64,000 nucleotides of DNA from Neoceratodus forsteri (GCA_016271365.2 JADMNL010000028.1:57244001-57308000); one strand, 5' to 3'. Shown: positions 33,440 to 45,094, counted from the first letter of the stretch. The notes: generated by a model not told the origin, from the letters alone. Translations and numbers: made by a program.

Positions 33440-34085
33440 AGTTGTTTAAATCTTGATTCACAAAAAAAAACCCGACCAATCACATCTAAGGAACAGGAGA
33501 CCGCTAGTTTATTAAATTCAGATTTCAAAATATTAATGAAAATGTTAGCCTAAGATGTCAGAAGTGGCTATACCTGACAGTATCCCAACATGTTCTGTAA
33601 TAGGGCTGTCCTGGTGATGATCTGGCTATAAAGAACTAGTGGAACAAGGCAAAGAGACAAGCTGGAGGTTACATTTTTATCACTAGGCCAAAAAAACTTA
33701 TGATAGACGCTCTCATACTTTCATAGATCAGGGACTACAATCATGGATCTCGAGGGCTGTCAATGATTCAGACATTCCAGAAGCTACAGCAACTCCTTAA
33801 TAAGGATATTTCAGATCGTATGTGTCTGTAAAGAGAGGGTAGACAATATGCCCAATAAGCCTTCTTCATCTTTGTATAGATCCTGTTGTTGTTCATGCAA
33901 ATGATCAAATAAAAGGAATTTGACCAGTACAGTGTATTAGAAGAGGAAACCTCGTATGTACATGATGTCTGTCTGTTATAGCAGATCATCAATCAGGTGA
34001 AAAAGCTATAGAAGAAACAGAAGTATATTCATGGTCAGAAACAAGTATTATTAAATGCAAAACATATTGTATTCCTAAGTGGAAC
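33440..34085 (+). pseudogene. Tx1-clade LINE reverse transcriptase remnant
   Basis: Blocks include RRPLVY / LNSDFKILMKMLAK (33,495-33,550), the family's R-P-x-S-L-L-N-x-D-Y-K-I-L block. After it come a GQKNL region near 33,690, where the first catalytic Asp should be, and an YADDVCLL-like reading near 33,955-33,980. The last reads as A-H-D-V or D-V-C-L across frames. Many indels and stops are present. Assignment to the Tx1/L1 clade rests on the LNSDFKIL block. Confidence 0.45.
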
Positions 34086-34831
34086 CACTGAGAAAATGAT
34101 TTATTTACAAGATATCCCTGGAACAGAGGAACAGTAAAGACTGGGCATTCATTTGGAAGAGGTGATATAGGCTGGGATGGTTAACTGCGTAACCAGTGTG
34201 TTCACAGAGGTCTGATTCTTGTGACCACGAGACCCAAGCTCGAGGGTCCTGGAATAAACCCCGGGTGTTAGAACACAGTTCGTGGACCATACTGTATTTT
34301 TATATTTGGTGTTCTCAAATTTTTTTAATCTTTCAGGTTTGGGACTGTATTTACGTCGTGATAAAGAAACTGGTTTCTCCCCAGTTGTGGGAGACAGGGT
34401 GGGGGTTGCTAGGACTGGGTGTCCCAATATAACAGCAGACATGCCCATTGGCTCTGCTGTGGGTAGGTTTAGAGAGAAAAAAAATGAAATTTGTTCTGTA
34501 AACAAGGTGCATGTTTTTACTTATTAAGTGCATCATAACCCAACACAAGTGTTTGAAAGTGTAGAAAATGAAATATGGCAGGAGTCTGAGGAACTTTTTA
34601 TTGAGAGAAACATGTGGTTAACTAGATGGAGAATGTACCATTTTTAAAGGATAAAGAAATTTGATTAGGAAAGAATGCAGTACATAGACAAAGGATTGAA
34701 TATGTTTACTTGACTGTACAAAAATCTTTTGAAAAGTTATGTCTTTTGAGTTATGGACATAATTTTCTGTTATGCTTAAGCATGTAACTTTAACTGTTGT
34801 CATAATTTGTTGTGTGTATTTATAAAACATT
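34086..34831. other. Unassigned interval with a weak LTR-like stretch
   Basis: ctggaataaaccccgggtg at 34,249-34,267 resembles a polyadenylation signal plus R region, and a pyrimidine-rich stretch with ttttaatctttcag follows (34,322-34,337), which would also be a good splice acceptor. No second LTR, primer-binding site or protein was found. The 118-residue minus frame at 34,149-34,505 has no recognisable motif. Confidence 0.3.
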
Positions 34832-35100
34832 CTCTCTTTTCGAGAAGTGCCATGGATCTTTAACATCCACCTGAAATACCACCAGAACAGGCAGAGGGAC
34901 CTCGGTTTATGTTTCATTCAAACATGGTGCCCAGGGTGCAGCACCCCCCCATGCTGCACTACAGTGTCCGTATTGGGATATTAACCCAAGTGCTGGTGTG
35001 CGGATAGAACCCACAGCCTTCTGATCCCCGGCCTTGAGGTTGTGCTGTTGAGCACTGACGCTAATGTCAGAGATATCAGAATACTGTGGTGCCCCCCACA
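34832..35100 (-). repeat. V-SINE-like tRNA-derived SINE
   Basis: On the minus strand a tRNA-like head with gtgggttctatccgcac (B box) is followed by aaccgaggtccctctgcc and then gttaaagatccatggcactt and ctcgaaaagag. The aaccgaggtc...ttaaagatcc...ggca core is, from memory, the conserved body of a widespread fish/sarcopterygian SINE group usually classed with V-SINEs. The class name is therefore tentative, but a tRNA head plus conserved body is clear. Confidence 0.55.
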
Positions 35101-35430
35101 CACACACATTGATCGCCAGCCGATAACAAAATATGTTTCCTGCTAGTGGTCATCCCCAGTCCAGCCCAATTAAAACAAGTTTTCTGGTGCTAGTGTCTCC
35201 CCCCAATCACCAGAGGATTGCAATGTAAGTTTCCTTGGTGCCAGTGGTCCCTCATTGCAGCCTTAATTGCTGGACCAATGTTGAAATGGTATTGCTCCCC
35301 GCACCCATGCCTGACATTTATGGATCATCTAGGTGTCTAGTGGTCCTGCCCCCGCTCACACCCATGCCTGAACTGAAATAATATTCCCTGGTGTCTGTGG
35401 TCCTCAGTCAGCTGATCCCATGCCCTAGTC
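35101..35430 (+). repeat. Diverged ~60-70 bp tandem array
   Basis: Four or five diverged units follow the pattern (gatcgcca)..gccnaat/aacaa..agtttcctggtgctagtggtc..cccc. Examples are at 35,112, 35,165, 35,218 and 35,275. The same unit occurs on the other strand at 39,270-39,470. Confidence 0.55.
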
Positions 35431-35929
35431 AATCAATGTGCATACTATATGCAGTATACCCACTGTAGCTCTGTCGGCGTGCAGCTTCGGTGGATAGTGG
35501 AGGTTGTGCTGGTCACTTGCTTGGGTAGGGGTGGGGAGGGTGGGGTACTCCCTGTTGAAACAAGATCCCAGACCTGCAGGCAACAATGACAGAGGCTAAA
35601 CTGGACAGTGGTCATTGCTGACATGGTTCACTGGTGTCCATGGGGACTTCAGTACTGATATGTACTGTCCAGAAAGATAGAGGTTCGGGATGACTGGCCT
35701 TTATCTTAATGAAAATATCAAAGCTACAAAATTAGAATACTGGGGGAGGACGACTTTCTGTTAGAAGATATACAAGACAGCTAAGTGGGAGTTCTGATAA
35801 TGGAGTTCAACATGCTAGATACAGTTATTACTACCAGCAGACATCCATCAGAAATAGACACATAGATTCTGTGAGGGGCGCCTCAAACAACTGTACAACA
35901 ACTCTTAAGAACAGGCTATCTTGATCTAT
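35431..35929. other. Unassigned interval
   Basis: Nothing recognisable; possibly the eroded 5' part of the following CR1 element, but no endonuclease motif could be read. Confidence 0.35.
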
Positions 35930-37805
35930 TGACTAATGGGGAAAGGCAGATTTCATGTAGAAGGTCACCTGGGGCCAGTGACCATCGTGGTATGGTTGTT
36001 GGCTACTAGAACAAATCAGCCCATTCAAGGCAGTATGACTTCATGAGTTGATTATAAGATGGCCTGAGGTTAAGCCAGCCCTGGCAGAAGAAATGCTGTA
36101 AAGGGGAACAGGTAACGGGCAAGCATTGAGATGCAATCCTTAAAAGCAACATCCCATTGTGTTAGAGAGAAAGGCATTGCAAAAGAGGAGAAACCACTTC
36201 AGTTCTCAAACAGTAACAGAAAAGTCAGAGCCAAAAGGCGGCCTCAGCAAATATAACAATGGTGGGCGAATGGGGAGGGATACCAACTTCCTTAAGGGAA
36301 GCAGGTATAGTAGTAAGGCAGGTAAAGGCCCAAACTGAAACCTCGCACAAATAGTAAAAGAAGGACAAGACTTATGATTTCAGTAGGGAGGAAGTCCAGA
36401 GGGGTATGCTAAGATCAATGAGGATAACGGGAGTGTGGAGGAGGACCAGGAAAGCATTTATCTTAAATAGATACTTCTTCTCAGTATTTACTGAGGAGAA
36501 GGTAGGACAGGGCCCACAGCTCAGCATCATGGACACAGGGGGGAGGGAGGTGTGCACAAGTTCCTTCACAAAAGGAAAGGTCCTACAAGAGCTCGCTAAG
36601 CTCAGGGTGGACAAGGCAATGGGACCTGATGGCATACATACCAGGGTACTAAAGGAGCTAAGGGTTGAACTAGCAGAGCCATTATCAAAAGTGTTTAATG
36701 AGTCTCTAAGCACAGGAAAGGTTACAGAAGACTGGAGAAGGGTTCATGTGATCCCGCTCCACAAGAGTGGTAGCAGGGAGGAGGCAGGGAACTACAGACC
36801 AGTCAGTCTTACCTCAGTAGTGGGCAAGATTATGGAGGCACTCCTTAAGGAAATTATAGTGCAACACCTGGAATCCACAGGAGCACAGGATCCAAGACAC
36901 CATGGGTTTACAACAGGAAGGTTCTGCCAAACAAATCTCATAGATTTCTTTAACTGGTAACCAGAGTGGTGGACCAAGGGGGTGCAGGTGATGTTGCCTA
37001 CCTTGACTTCAGTAAAACTTTCTATACTGTTCCACATAGAAGATTGATTGATTAATAAGCTGGGTAGGCTCAGGGAGGGTCAGGAGTTGGTCAACTGGGT
37101 GGCAAACTGGTTGGCAGGCAGAGAACAGAGAGTGGTGGTGAACAATACACAGTCAGAAGAGATGCAAGTCACAAGTGGGGTACCTCAGAGATCAGTCCTG
37201 GGGCCAGTCCTCTTCAATATCTTCATCAGTGACATTGCAGATGGACTGGAGGGTAAGGTTTGTCTGTTTGCAGATGACACCAAGATCTGCAACAGAGTAG
37301 ATGATAAAGATGGGGTGGGCAGAATGGGAAGAGATCTGGATAAACTGGCAAAATGGTCAGCAGAGTGGCAACTGGGGTTTAACACAAAGAAAGGCAAGAT
37401 CATGCACATAGGGAAGAGAAACCCTGAAGCCACTAGGCAGGTTGGGAGGGGAGTTTCAGGCAATCACAAGGGAAGAAAGAGACTTGGGTATCATCATAGA
37501 TGACCTGAAATCATTAAAGCAGACCACTAAAGCTGTAGGTAAGGCTAAGGGGATGTTGGTGTGTAGTAGTAGGGGTATCAGAAGTCGTAAGAGGTAATAA
37601 TCCCTCTTTACAAGACACTGGTTAGGCCTCATCTGGAGTACTGTGTGCAGTACTGGCAACCACACCTGCACAAGACCATTAACAAAATGGAGGCAACCAG
37701 AGACGGGCAACCAAAACGGTGCAGGTACTGCATCAGAAAACATATGAGGACAGATTAGCAGACTCAGTATGTATACCCTAGAGCAAAAGGAGGAGAGGTG
37801 ATATT
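35930..37805 (+). mobile_element. CR1 LINE, 5'- and 3'-truncated
   Basis: A GASDHRGMV-like endonuclease C-terminal block is readable near 35,970-36,000, then a long RT region from 36,406 and pol C-terminal text to about 37,790. The RT portion is one of the better preserved coding stretches in the window. The copy ends before the CR1 3' terminus; there is no tctatg tail. Confidence 0.75.
36406..37790 (+). pseudogene. CR1 reverse transcriptase, two frames plus remnants
   Basis: The first frame (36,406-36,960, 184 residues) has RYFFSVFTEE, KAMGPDGIHTRVLKELR, WRRVHVIPLHKSG, NYRPVSLTSVVGKIME and HGFTTGRFCQTNLIDF. A short broken part (36,960-37,047) still reads as the VDFSKT(F) block. The second frame (37,048-37,503) has ASGVPQ-type SGVPQRSVLGPVLF and the catalytic FADD at 37,267-37,278, then KWSAEWQLGFNTKKGKIMHIG. 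Weak text to ~37,790 covers the C-terminus ([14 protein letters not shown]). The protein would copy CR1 RNA at the nicked target; frameshifts make it inactive. Confidence 0.85.
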
Positions 37806-38059
37806 TATTTTTTGCTTTTGGTGACCAGGTAAGTGCATCAGGCAATAACCCTGCCTATTTTCAAGCATGACCCGGGAGAGTACAAGATTCAATCAAACAT
37901 ACAACATAGTGTGACTAGGAAAAACATACCCTGGAAGCAAACAATCTTTGCAGTAGAGTACAGGCGTTTACAACAACACTGGTCTGATACAAGAAAATGT
38001 CCTAGATTCTATCATAGATTCCCCCTGAAGGGAGCGACAGAGGGTTCACTATACAAATA
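37806..38059. other. Unassigned spacer
   Basis: Short interval between a plus-strand CR1 and a minus-strand LINE fragment. The 75-residue plus frame has no motif. Confidence 0.35.
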
Positions 38060-39086
38060 GTGGCCATCCTCGCAGGGATGATATGAACAATGACAAAACT
38101 GGTTCAAAACCCATGATGTTAGAAAGAGCAGGTAGTGATAGGCAGGCAGTGGCAGGAACAGAGTTCTGGGGAGGGTTAGGTGCAGTCACAGCAGTCAAGT
38201 GCGAGAAGGTGGGGGAAGAGTGCAGATCTGAGGGAGGAGTGAGATAAGGAGTGCTTTGAATTGGGGGCAGGGAGTTCCAGAATTTGGGGTAAAGGAGAAG
38301 CTTGTTCACCCATTTTGTTGTGCAGTGGGGACGGAGAGCAGAGGGAGTTTGATGACCTCAGAGCTGGGAGTGCTGCACAGGGGTCAACATGGCCCTAAGA
38401 CCTGCAGAGGCGAGGGGTTCTAGTCATGGAGTCGATGAAGCACCTCAGCGAGAGGGAGCACAAGGATGTAGGAGACAGCCAGTTCAGGGTGGAGTAAAGG
38501 TGGCAGTGATGAGTAAGGCAAGGGGCTGATAGGGCAAATCTATAGATATTATTGTAGGTAGTGTCCCATTTATGAAGAATACTAGTGTTGGCATGGGAGA
38601 GGGTTGGCAGTGCATACTGCAGCCTAGGGAGGACACCTCTCACCACAGAGATCCGGGCAGCAGGGTTTAGGGAGTGGCGCACAGGGTAGGCAGCACCTGT
38701 CTTAATATTGATGGATCTGCAGGTCTCATTTATGTGAGAGGTAGAATTAACTGTGGGATCAAGCGTCACTCCAAGGTACTTGAAGGAATTGCTGGAATTG
38801 ACTGCTGAACCATTGCAGCAGTGTACCTGAAGCTTGGGAGCCACCATGTGGACTTTTCTGGAGGATCCAAAGAGCACGGTCTGGGTCTTGGGTAGATTAT
38901 GGAAAAGAGAGTTGGAGAACAGCCAAAGTTGAATCTGTTGGAACGCAGATGACAGGTGAGCATTAATGTCAGTGACAGAATGAGAGGCAGAGTAGACAAC
39001 AAAGTCATCAGCATACATGATGGAGCAACACTGAGATGTTCACCCAGGAGGCAGGACGTGCAATGACTTCGAGGGCACAAATGCAC
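38060..39086 (-). pseudogene. LINE reverse transcriptase C-terminal half (L2/Rex1-like group)
   Basis: The 207-residue frame begins at the catalytic MYADDFVVYS (minus strand, ~39,018) and goes on through PKTQTVLFGSS, SFKYLGVTLDPT, LPRLQYALPTLSHAN, THHCHLYSTLNWLSP and SLRCFIDSM. Beyond its stop, 38,060-38,310 encodes a PKFWNSLPP block in other frames, the usual C-terminal L-W-N-S-L-P motif. Everything upstream of the active site (fingers, endonuclease) is absent, so this is a 5'-truncated insertion. The THHC...LNWLS block separates it from the L2 at the window start; the exact clade is uncertain. Confidence 0.75.
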
Positions 39087-39269
39087 ACATCTGTCCCACC
39101 TCCATTTACCATGCTAGTGCCAGCAGCTACTTAACCCCTGTCTCCCCTGAGGTCAGTTGTGTGCTGAGCATGTGACCACCCTCCCCACCTAGGGAAGGAC
39201 AGCAGTCACTTAGACACTTGATCCTTGTCAGCGTTGCAGGCAGAAAACTTACCGCTGTGCCAGCGGGCC
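39087..39269. other. Unassigned spacer
   Basis: Nothing recognisable. Confidence 0.3.
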
Positions 39270-39470
39270 GTTATAGCACCAGGGAAAGGTTGTTTTTATA
39301 AATCGGACCGGGAATCAATGTGTATGTGTATGGGGGCAACTAGCACCAGGGAAACTTATTTTGTTGTTATTAGGCCAGCAATTGGGTGGGGGGGATCACT
39401 AGAAGCAAGGTAACTTATTTTTTTTTACAATCGTCTGGCGATCAGTGGGAGGGTGCTAAACTCTAGCGCA
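39270..39470 (-). repeat. Diverged ~60-65 bp tandem array, second locus
   Basis: On the plus strand three units follow the pattern actagcaccagggaaactta ... ttattaggccagcaat (39,338-39,382, with flanking partial units). Reversed, they match the agtttcctggtgctagtggtc pattern of 35,101-35,430. Confidence 0.55.
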
Positions 39471-40330
39471 GCCTATAAATGGGCCCATAATGAGCATGCA
39501 AATAGCCACATGGCACCTTGCATACCCAATGGGCTCATTTACATAGCTGCTGTGATTCAAACAGCACACTGTACTAACTCCAAACTGCAGTGTCGAGGTG
39601 GTACTAGAGGGTTAGTGGATGTAGTAATGGGTTAGTGCTGACTCGTCCTAGCCCTATTCACAGTCAGATAGTGCAGGTGCATTATCCAACTATGAGTAGC
39701 AACCTTTGATACCTGGGCAATTGCAAAGTGCAATGCAAGCATCTGTACTTTGCGATTTTAGGAATCTTGCCCCAGGTCTATACACTTGTGAGTATTTCCA
39801 GTTCTGATAGATAATACAGCAACAAATTTGCTCTTAAGTAATAAACCAGTGTAGCCAAATCTTGACTCTAAATGCTTCACTGATGCATTCATGTATGACT
39901 TCTTGAAAACAAGACTGTACAAGCTGTAAATTTATCTTGTACTGAACATCTGAAATATAAAAAGAGATTTTCTCAATAATGTGCTTTTAAAGTCTACCTA
40001 CAGTTTACCCGTGCACACAATGTACACAGATGTAGCATACGTAAGTTGCGATATCTACAACAGATACTGAGCTGTGACACGGATGATAAACTGTTTTATT
40101 GTGATTATTACCAAAATGGTTTCGGGACGGGTGAGCATTAGGGTGGACAACCCCAAGGAAGATCCACCACTGATTCACCAAGATTCTAAAGACTCAAAAC
40201 CTTAATGTTTTTCCTTTTGCTGTTTTGGGGGTGAGAGTGGGAATCAGGGTTGGAAACTCTGCACCACATTTCCTACTTTTGTTGCCTTAACTAAGCCTTG
40301 TTGAATTAATGCAGTTTTTGCAAAGAATAT

Positions 40331-40362
<32 letters not shown>

Positions 40363-40559
40363 TCATTATCATTTTCTGTAATAGCACTGCAGATGTACAG
40401 TATATGAGAATCACAGCACTGGTGCTACAACTATCTCATGTCCAAAAGTACTACAACTGTTACTAGAGCCACGGCAAACTAAGGAATGGCACACTAGTGT
40501 TCATCCATGTATGTGTCAAGCTATCATGATAGTTATTTCTGGCCAAATCTTTTTCAGTT
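39471..40559. other. Unassigned interval with a (GT)n microsatellite
   Basis: A run of about eleven GT dinucleotides lies at 40,336-40,358. No coding frame or element boundary was seen in the rest. Confidence 0.45.
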
Positions 40560-40574
40560 TCAGTAAACATATAT

Positions 40575-41270
40575 CCCTACTTGTCAGACTTGGACATTGT
40601 GGCCATCACAGAGACCTGGTGTAATGATAACTATGACTGGGAGATGGCCATACCTGGCTACAACATATTCAGAAGAGACAGGGAAGGCAGCAAGGGGAGG
40701 TGGCACTTTATGTGAAATATGGCACAAAGGCCACAGAGATCAGGAGGAACATAATGGGGAGAGATACTGAGGTTAAGCTGGAAAGGAAAATGGGGCCAGC
40801 CATCTGCACAGAGGTGATCTACAGACCACCAGCCCAGGAGGAAGAGACAGATAGGGAGTCAATACTAGCCATCCAAAGGATGGAAGATAAGGGGGAGATG
40901 GTGCTGGTTGCAAACGTCAGTAATTCAGACGTGCACTGAAGCCTCCCAACTGCAGCATCACCCAGGAGCAGATTTATCCAGGACTCCCTTCAAGGTGTTT
41001 TCCTTAAGCAACTGGTCAGGGAACCAACTCAGCAGAAGGCAATACTGGACCTCGTGCTCACAAATGGGGGCAGTGTGAAAGGGGTAACAGCGAGGGAGCA
41101 CCTGGGTAACAGTGACCACTGGTCACTGTGGTTTGAAATCAAAGAAGGGGCAGAACCAAACCACACAAAAACATGTATCCTGGATTTTAGGAGGGCAGAC
41201 TTTGGGAAATTGGGGACATGCTTGAAAGAGGCACTGTTCAGATTGGGGAGGGAATCGGGTTGAGAAACAG
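40575..41270 (+). pseudogene. CR1 endonuclease domain, broken
   Basis: LDIVAITETW (40,587-40,620) is the catalytic Glu block and is followed by IPGYNIFRRDREG. The frame at 40,700-40,939 has ALYVKYGTKA and CTEVIYRPPAQEEE, with VLVANVSN in place of the usual G-D-F-N. The frame at 41,054-41,263 covers LTNGGSV, LGNSDHWSLWFEI and LDFRRADF. The loss of the GDFN motif alone would inactivate the nuclease. Confidence 0.8.
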
Positions 41271-41476
41271 TGGGCAATATTTAAAACAGAGATTACAAGA
41301 GCAACATAATTATGCATTAAGCAGGTTAGCAAGGGGGAAAGGAAGAGGAAGTCATTATAGTTTTCCAAGGAGGTAGCAGAAAAACTGAAAGACAAAAAGA
41401 TTGCATTCAGGCAATACAAAAAGATGCAGGGCAGAAGGAGATAGGGAGAAGTACCAGGAGAAGCAAAGGAAGGGAG

Positions 41477-41651
41477 CAGTGGCGGAGCTAGGTGGGGGCT
41501 GGGGGGGCGGCCACCCCTCCTGGCTGCCCCAGTGTAAGTAGTGGTGCCCCACCATCATCTTTATTCACCGTTTAGTGCCTCTGTGGAGTCCGTGATTGAC
41601 TGACTGGCACCCCCTGGCTCCCAACTGCTCCCAAACCTGGCTCAGCCACTG
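41477..41651. mobile_element. hAT-like MITE inserted in CR1
   Basis: It starts cagtggcggagct and ends ggctcagccactg, typical hAT-type terminal inverted repeats (CAGTGGC...GCCACTG). The flanks gaagggag (41,469-41,476) and gcagggag (41,652-41,659) are an 8 bp target-site duplication with one mismatch, the length made by hAT transposases. It encodes no protein and depends on a transposase elsewhere. Confidence 0.8.
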
Positions 41652-41767
41652 GCAGGGAGGTCACTAAGGGAAGCCAAAGCTCAGACAGAAGAGCACATTG
41701 TAAAATCAGTGGTTAGAAGGGACAAAACCTACAAAAGTAAATAAAACAAAAGGCAAAGGGAGGGATA

Positions 41768-43444
41768 GTGAGACTGACGAGGGAGGACGGGGGTTGTGTG
41801 GAGGATGACAACAGTAAAGCTGACATACTGAACAGATATTTCTGCTCAGTCTTTACTGAGGAACAGAAGAGGAGAGTAATGAGCTTGAAGGGAGTACAAG
41901 GGATGAGAACAGCACAGAAATGGGCACAAGTCCCTTTACACGAGAAAGGGTCCTAAGGAACTGGAAGGAATAAGAGTTGATAAAGCAATGGGGCCAGATG
42001 GGGTGCACCTAAGGATCATAAAGGAACTAAGAGAGGTGGTGGCTGAACCTCTGGCAATCCTGTTAGCCAATCACTGGAAACAGTGGAGGTACCCAAAGAC
42101 TGGAGGACAACAAATGTAGTCCCCTTATACAAAAGCAGGAATTAAGAGGAAGTGGGGAACTACAGACCAGTCAGCATGACCTCGGTAGTAGGGAAGATCA
42201 TGGAAGCACTACTGAAGGGGAGATTGGAGAACATCTGGTTACTGACGGACTACAGGACCCAAGACAGCATTGTTTCACTGGTGGGAGGCCATGCTAGACC
42301 AGCCTCATTAAACTGTTCGGCTGAGTGACAAAGAGGTAGATCAAGGGAAAGCAGTTGACATGTACTATCTGGACTTTAGCAAGTCCTTTGACACTGTGCC
42401 ACATAGAAGGCTGTTTAACAAACTGGGGAATATGGGAGTAGGCAGCAGAGTAGTGTGGTGGGTTGGTAAGTGGCTGGGCAGAAGGACATAGAGAGCGGTG
42501 CTAAATGGCTGTCACTCCACAGAGGGAAGAGTGGCCAGTGGGGTACCACAGGGATCAGTGATGGGACCGGTCCTATTCAATGTTGTCATCAGTGACATTG
42601 TGCAGGACCTAGAAAGCAGAATTTTCCTATTCGCTGATGACACAAAGCTCTGTAACAGAGTGGACATGCCAGAGGGTGTAGTCAGAATGAGGAGGGACCT
42701 GCAGAAACTTGAAGAATGGTCAAAGGTTTGACAATTGAAATTCAATGCAAAGAAGTGCAAGATAATGCATATGGGGCACAAAAACCCTGGAACAACATAT
42801 TAGTTGGGGCACCAAGCAGGAAATAGACCTTGGGGTTGTCATCTCTGATGACCTCTAGGTAAAGAAACAGTGCAACAAGGCAGTAGGTAAAGCAAATATG
42901 ATGCTGAAATGCATAGGCAGGGGCATCACCAGCAGGAAAAGGGAGGTCATAATTCCACTATTCAAGACACTAGTAAGGCCCCACCTGAAGTACAGTGTAC
43001 AGTTCTGGAGTCCTTACCTACGTAAGGACATAGGGTACAGAAGGTTCAGAGGAGGGCAACAAAGATGGTACAAGAAATGCATCACATGTCCTATGAGGTC
43101 AGGCTGAAAAACTTGAATATGTACTCCCTGGAGGATAGGAGGGAGAGAGGGAATATGTTAGAGACATACAAGTACCTTTCAGGGAGGAACAGGTGCAGGA
43201 ATACACTATTTTTGAGCAAAAAGAATGTTCCAGGACTAGAGGGCATGGGATAAAGTTGGAGCGGAGGGCAAATCAGAGAAGCGTGAGAAATTTCTTCATA
43301 GAAAGGGTGGTGGACAAGTGGAACACCCTGCTAGCGAAAGTGGTGGGGGATGAAATAATCACAGGATTTAAGAATGTATGGGATAGACATAAGAATTCTG
43401 TGGGTTGGGGTAAGGGCAACAAACATCTAGAAAAACATTACTGA
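41768..43444 (+). pseudogene. CR1 reverse transcriptase and C-terminal region, broken
   Basis: Blocks are RYFCSVFTEEQK (41,840), KAMGPDGVHLRIIKEL (41,980-42,030), NYRPVSMTSVVGKIME (42,160-42,210), YYLDFSKSFDTVPHRRL (42,365-42,410), VASGVPQGSVMGPVLF (42,530-42,580) and the catalytic FADD at 42,630-42,641. After these come LVRPHLKYSVQFWSPY (42,970-43,020) and the C-terminal frames at 43,065-43,444. The pieces lie in different frames with several stops. It differs in sequence from the CR1 at 36.4 kb, so the two are separate insertions. Confidence 0.85.
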
Positions 43445-43513
43445 ACTTACAAGCTCAAATGGGCAGACTGGATGGGCCATAGGCCCTATCTGCCAACAGT
43501 GTCTATGTATCTA

Positions 43514-44599
43514 AGTACTCTTCATTTCTGTAACTTATAAGCAATGTCAGATGATTTATTTTTCAGTTAATACGTGCAGCAATTTCTCCTTCAGCATTCT
43601 CTAGTTTTCCTGCAAGATCTTCTTGCTTTCTCGCTCATCCTTAGAATATTAATAAACAAAGTTAATTTTCCACTCTGAAATGTGACTTGAAGCAAGAAAC
43701 ATCTGATATATATATAACACCTGTAGTGTACAATTATAATCAAGCAATTATTAAAATATAACACACACTATAGGAAAAGTATACAGCATCCCAGTTTACT
43801 AGAACCTACAACAAAATGCAGTATGGGAGGGAGTGGTGGAGTTACAAAAAATTGTCACTCTTTCCCCGGAGCAAAAGCGTGTTCTTGTGATCCGGCTTCT
43901 CTCCCTCTCTGCAATCAGGTTTTGTATACTTTAGTACTGAAGCCTTGCAGGGGACAGACAAAGCATGCACCACCCACAGAATCCAATTATATCCTCTCTG
44001 CTTCCATTTTTCACTCTTCATGTAGGACCAGGAGCTCGGCCCATGGCCCACAGGCTATAACCAGCATGGTTGAACCATCCCATCTTGGTGTCATACTCAT
44101 GATCACAGGCCTAGGTGAACTTATTCTCCCACCGCTTCATTGGTCAGGGCCTTCGTGATCAGCACAAGCATTGGGAAATCTCCATGGAGGTGACTGCTTT
44201 CAAATGACTTACTTCCCTGCTCATTTCCCAAGGCAGCTGGATGGACTTTTCATGCAAGGTGGGGGGATTAGAGGCCAGAAGAAGTTACTAAGAAGAAGAA
44301 TAATGTTGTTTCTTCTCTGGGATCCATCAGTGAGCTCTACAGAAGTGTATCAGTTCACTGGAGTGTGCTGCCCTGGAGGTAGAACTTAATGCAAATTTTA
44401 GAATTTGGAATACAAGTTCAAACTGTGATGTGATCACACTCCCTTACTGACGTACTGACAGATTTGTTTGTATTGCAAAGGAGTGGTGGCCACCAAAGTG
44501 ATATAGGTAACTACTAAAATGTTTGAAAATTGTTAGTAGACAAAACTTGTCATGACATGGCTAAAACTTCAAAATGCTTGTGAAATTGCAATAAAGTAA
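43514..44599. other. Unassigned interval
   Basis: The 111-residue plus frame at 43,823-44,158 has no recognisable domain and overlaps an equally open minus frame. No SINE boxes were seen. Confidence 0.35.
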
Positions 44600-45035
44600 T
44601 GCTCAAGTAACCATATGGAACTCCTTCCTACCAATATTCACAACTCTCCATCCCTACCAACCTTCAAAGTAGCTTTGGAGTCTCAACTACTTATATCGAT
44701 GGCCTGTACCTGCCTTAACCTCAACTACCACCCATTGCTTTCTCAGCACTCCAGAGTCTTTGTGTAGTCAGATTGCTAAGCCATCCCTTTTGCTCTTAGC
44801 AAATGTAACTATGCCGCATTAATCCACTATTGCTAATGTAATGCACTGTTTACTTGCTGTCATGCTGCAATGCTGGTTTATGCTTTGGTGTCCCTTTAGT
44901 TGTGTAACTTGTTTTGCTCTGTTACTGTTGCTTGTTGATTACTTGTCCTGAAATCTCCTGGGTCGTGCCTGAAAATAGGCATGCAATTATCTAGTGTACA
45001 TACCCAGTTACCAAAACCCAAATAAATAAACAAGA
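44600..45035 (+). repeat. L2-like LINE 3' end
   Basis: It starts in the pol C-terminus (a tatggaactccttcctacca stretch reads as the W-N-S-L-P-type block). It ends with tcgtgcctgaaaataggcatgcaa, a short hairpin, then tacccagttaccaaaacc and aaataaataaac. The end is the same as at 50,305-50,391, so both belong to one L2 subfamily. Confidence 0.65.
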
Positions 45036-45094
45036 ACGGACTCTTGTAGGAACCTAGTTTCAAGTTTTGAGGCTCACTGATGCATCACTGAGAA

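Larger units (their letters stand above)
30700..34085 (+). mobile_element. Tx1/L1-clade LINE, heavily degraded
   Basis: Domains in order are an ORF1-type pair of CCHC knuckles (31,115-31,245), endonuclease blocks (31,900-32,680) and reverse transcriptase blocks (33,470-34,060). They can be followed only by switching frames at many points. Tx1-clade LINEs carry zinc knuckles in ORF1, which fits. The 5' limit is unclear: sequence from 30,317 may belong to it. It has no clear 3' end and stops near 34,085. Confidence 0.6.
40560..43513 (+). mobile_element. CR1 LINE, near full-length pol with 3' end
   Basis: Endonuclease, RT, C-terminal region and the 3' terminus are all in order. It ends in gactggatgggccataggcc, ctatctgccaacag and tctatgtatctaag. 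A 175 bp hAT-like MITE interrupts it at 41,477-41,651. Frameshifts are frequent. This copy gives the local reference for the CR1 tails seen elsewhere in the window. Confidence 0.85.

Noticed and set aside
34249..34340. Retroviral-type LTR R-U5 region
   Set aside because: Only an AATAAA-like signal and a pyrimidine tract are present; no paired LTR, primer-binding site or gag-pol, so it is left as unassigned.
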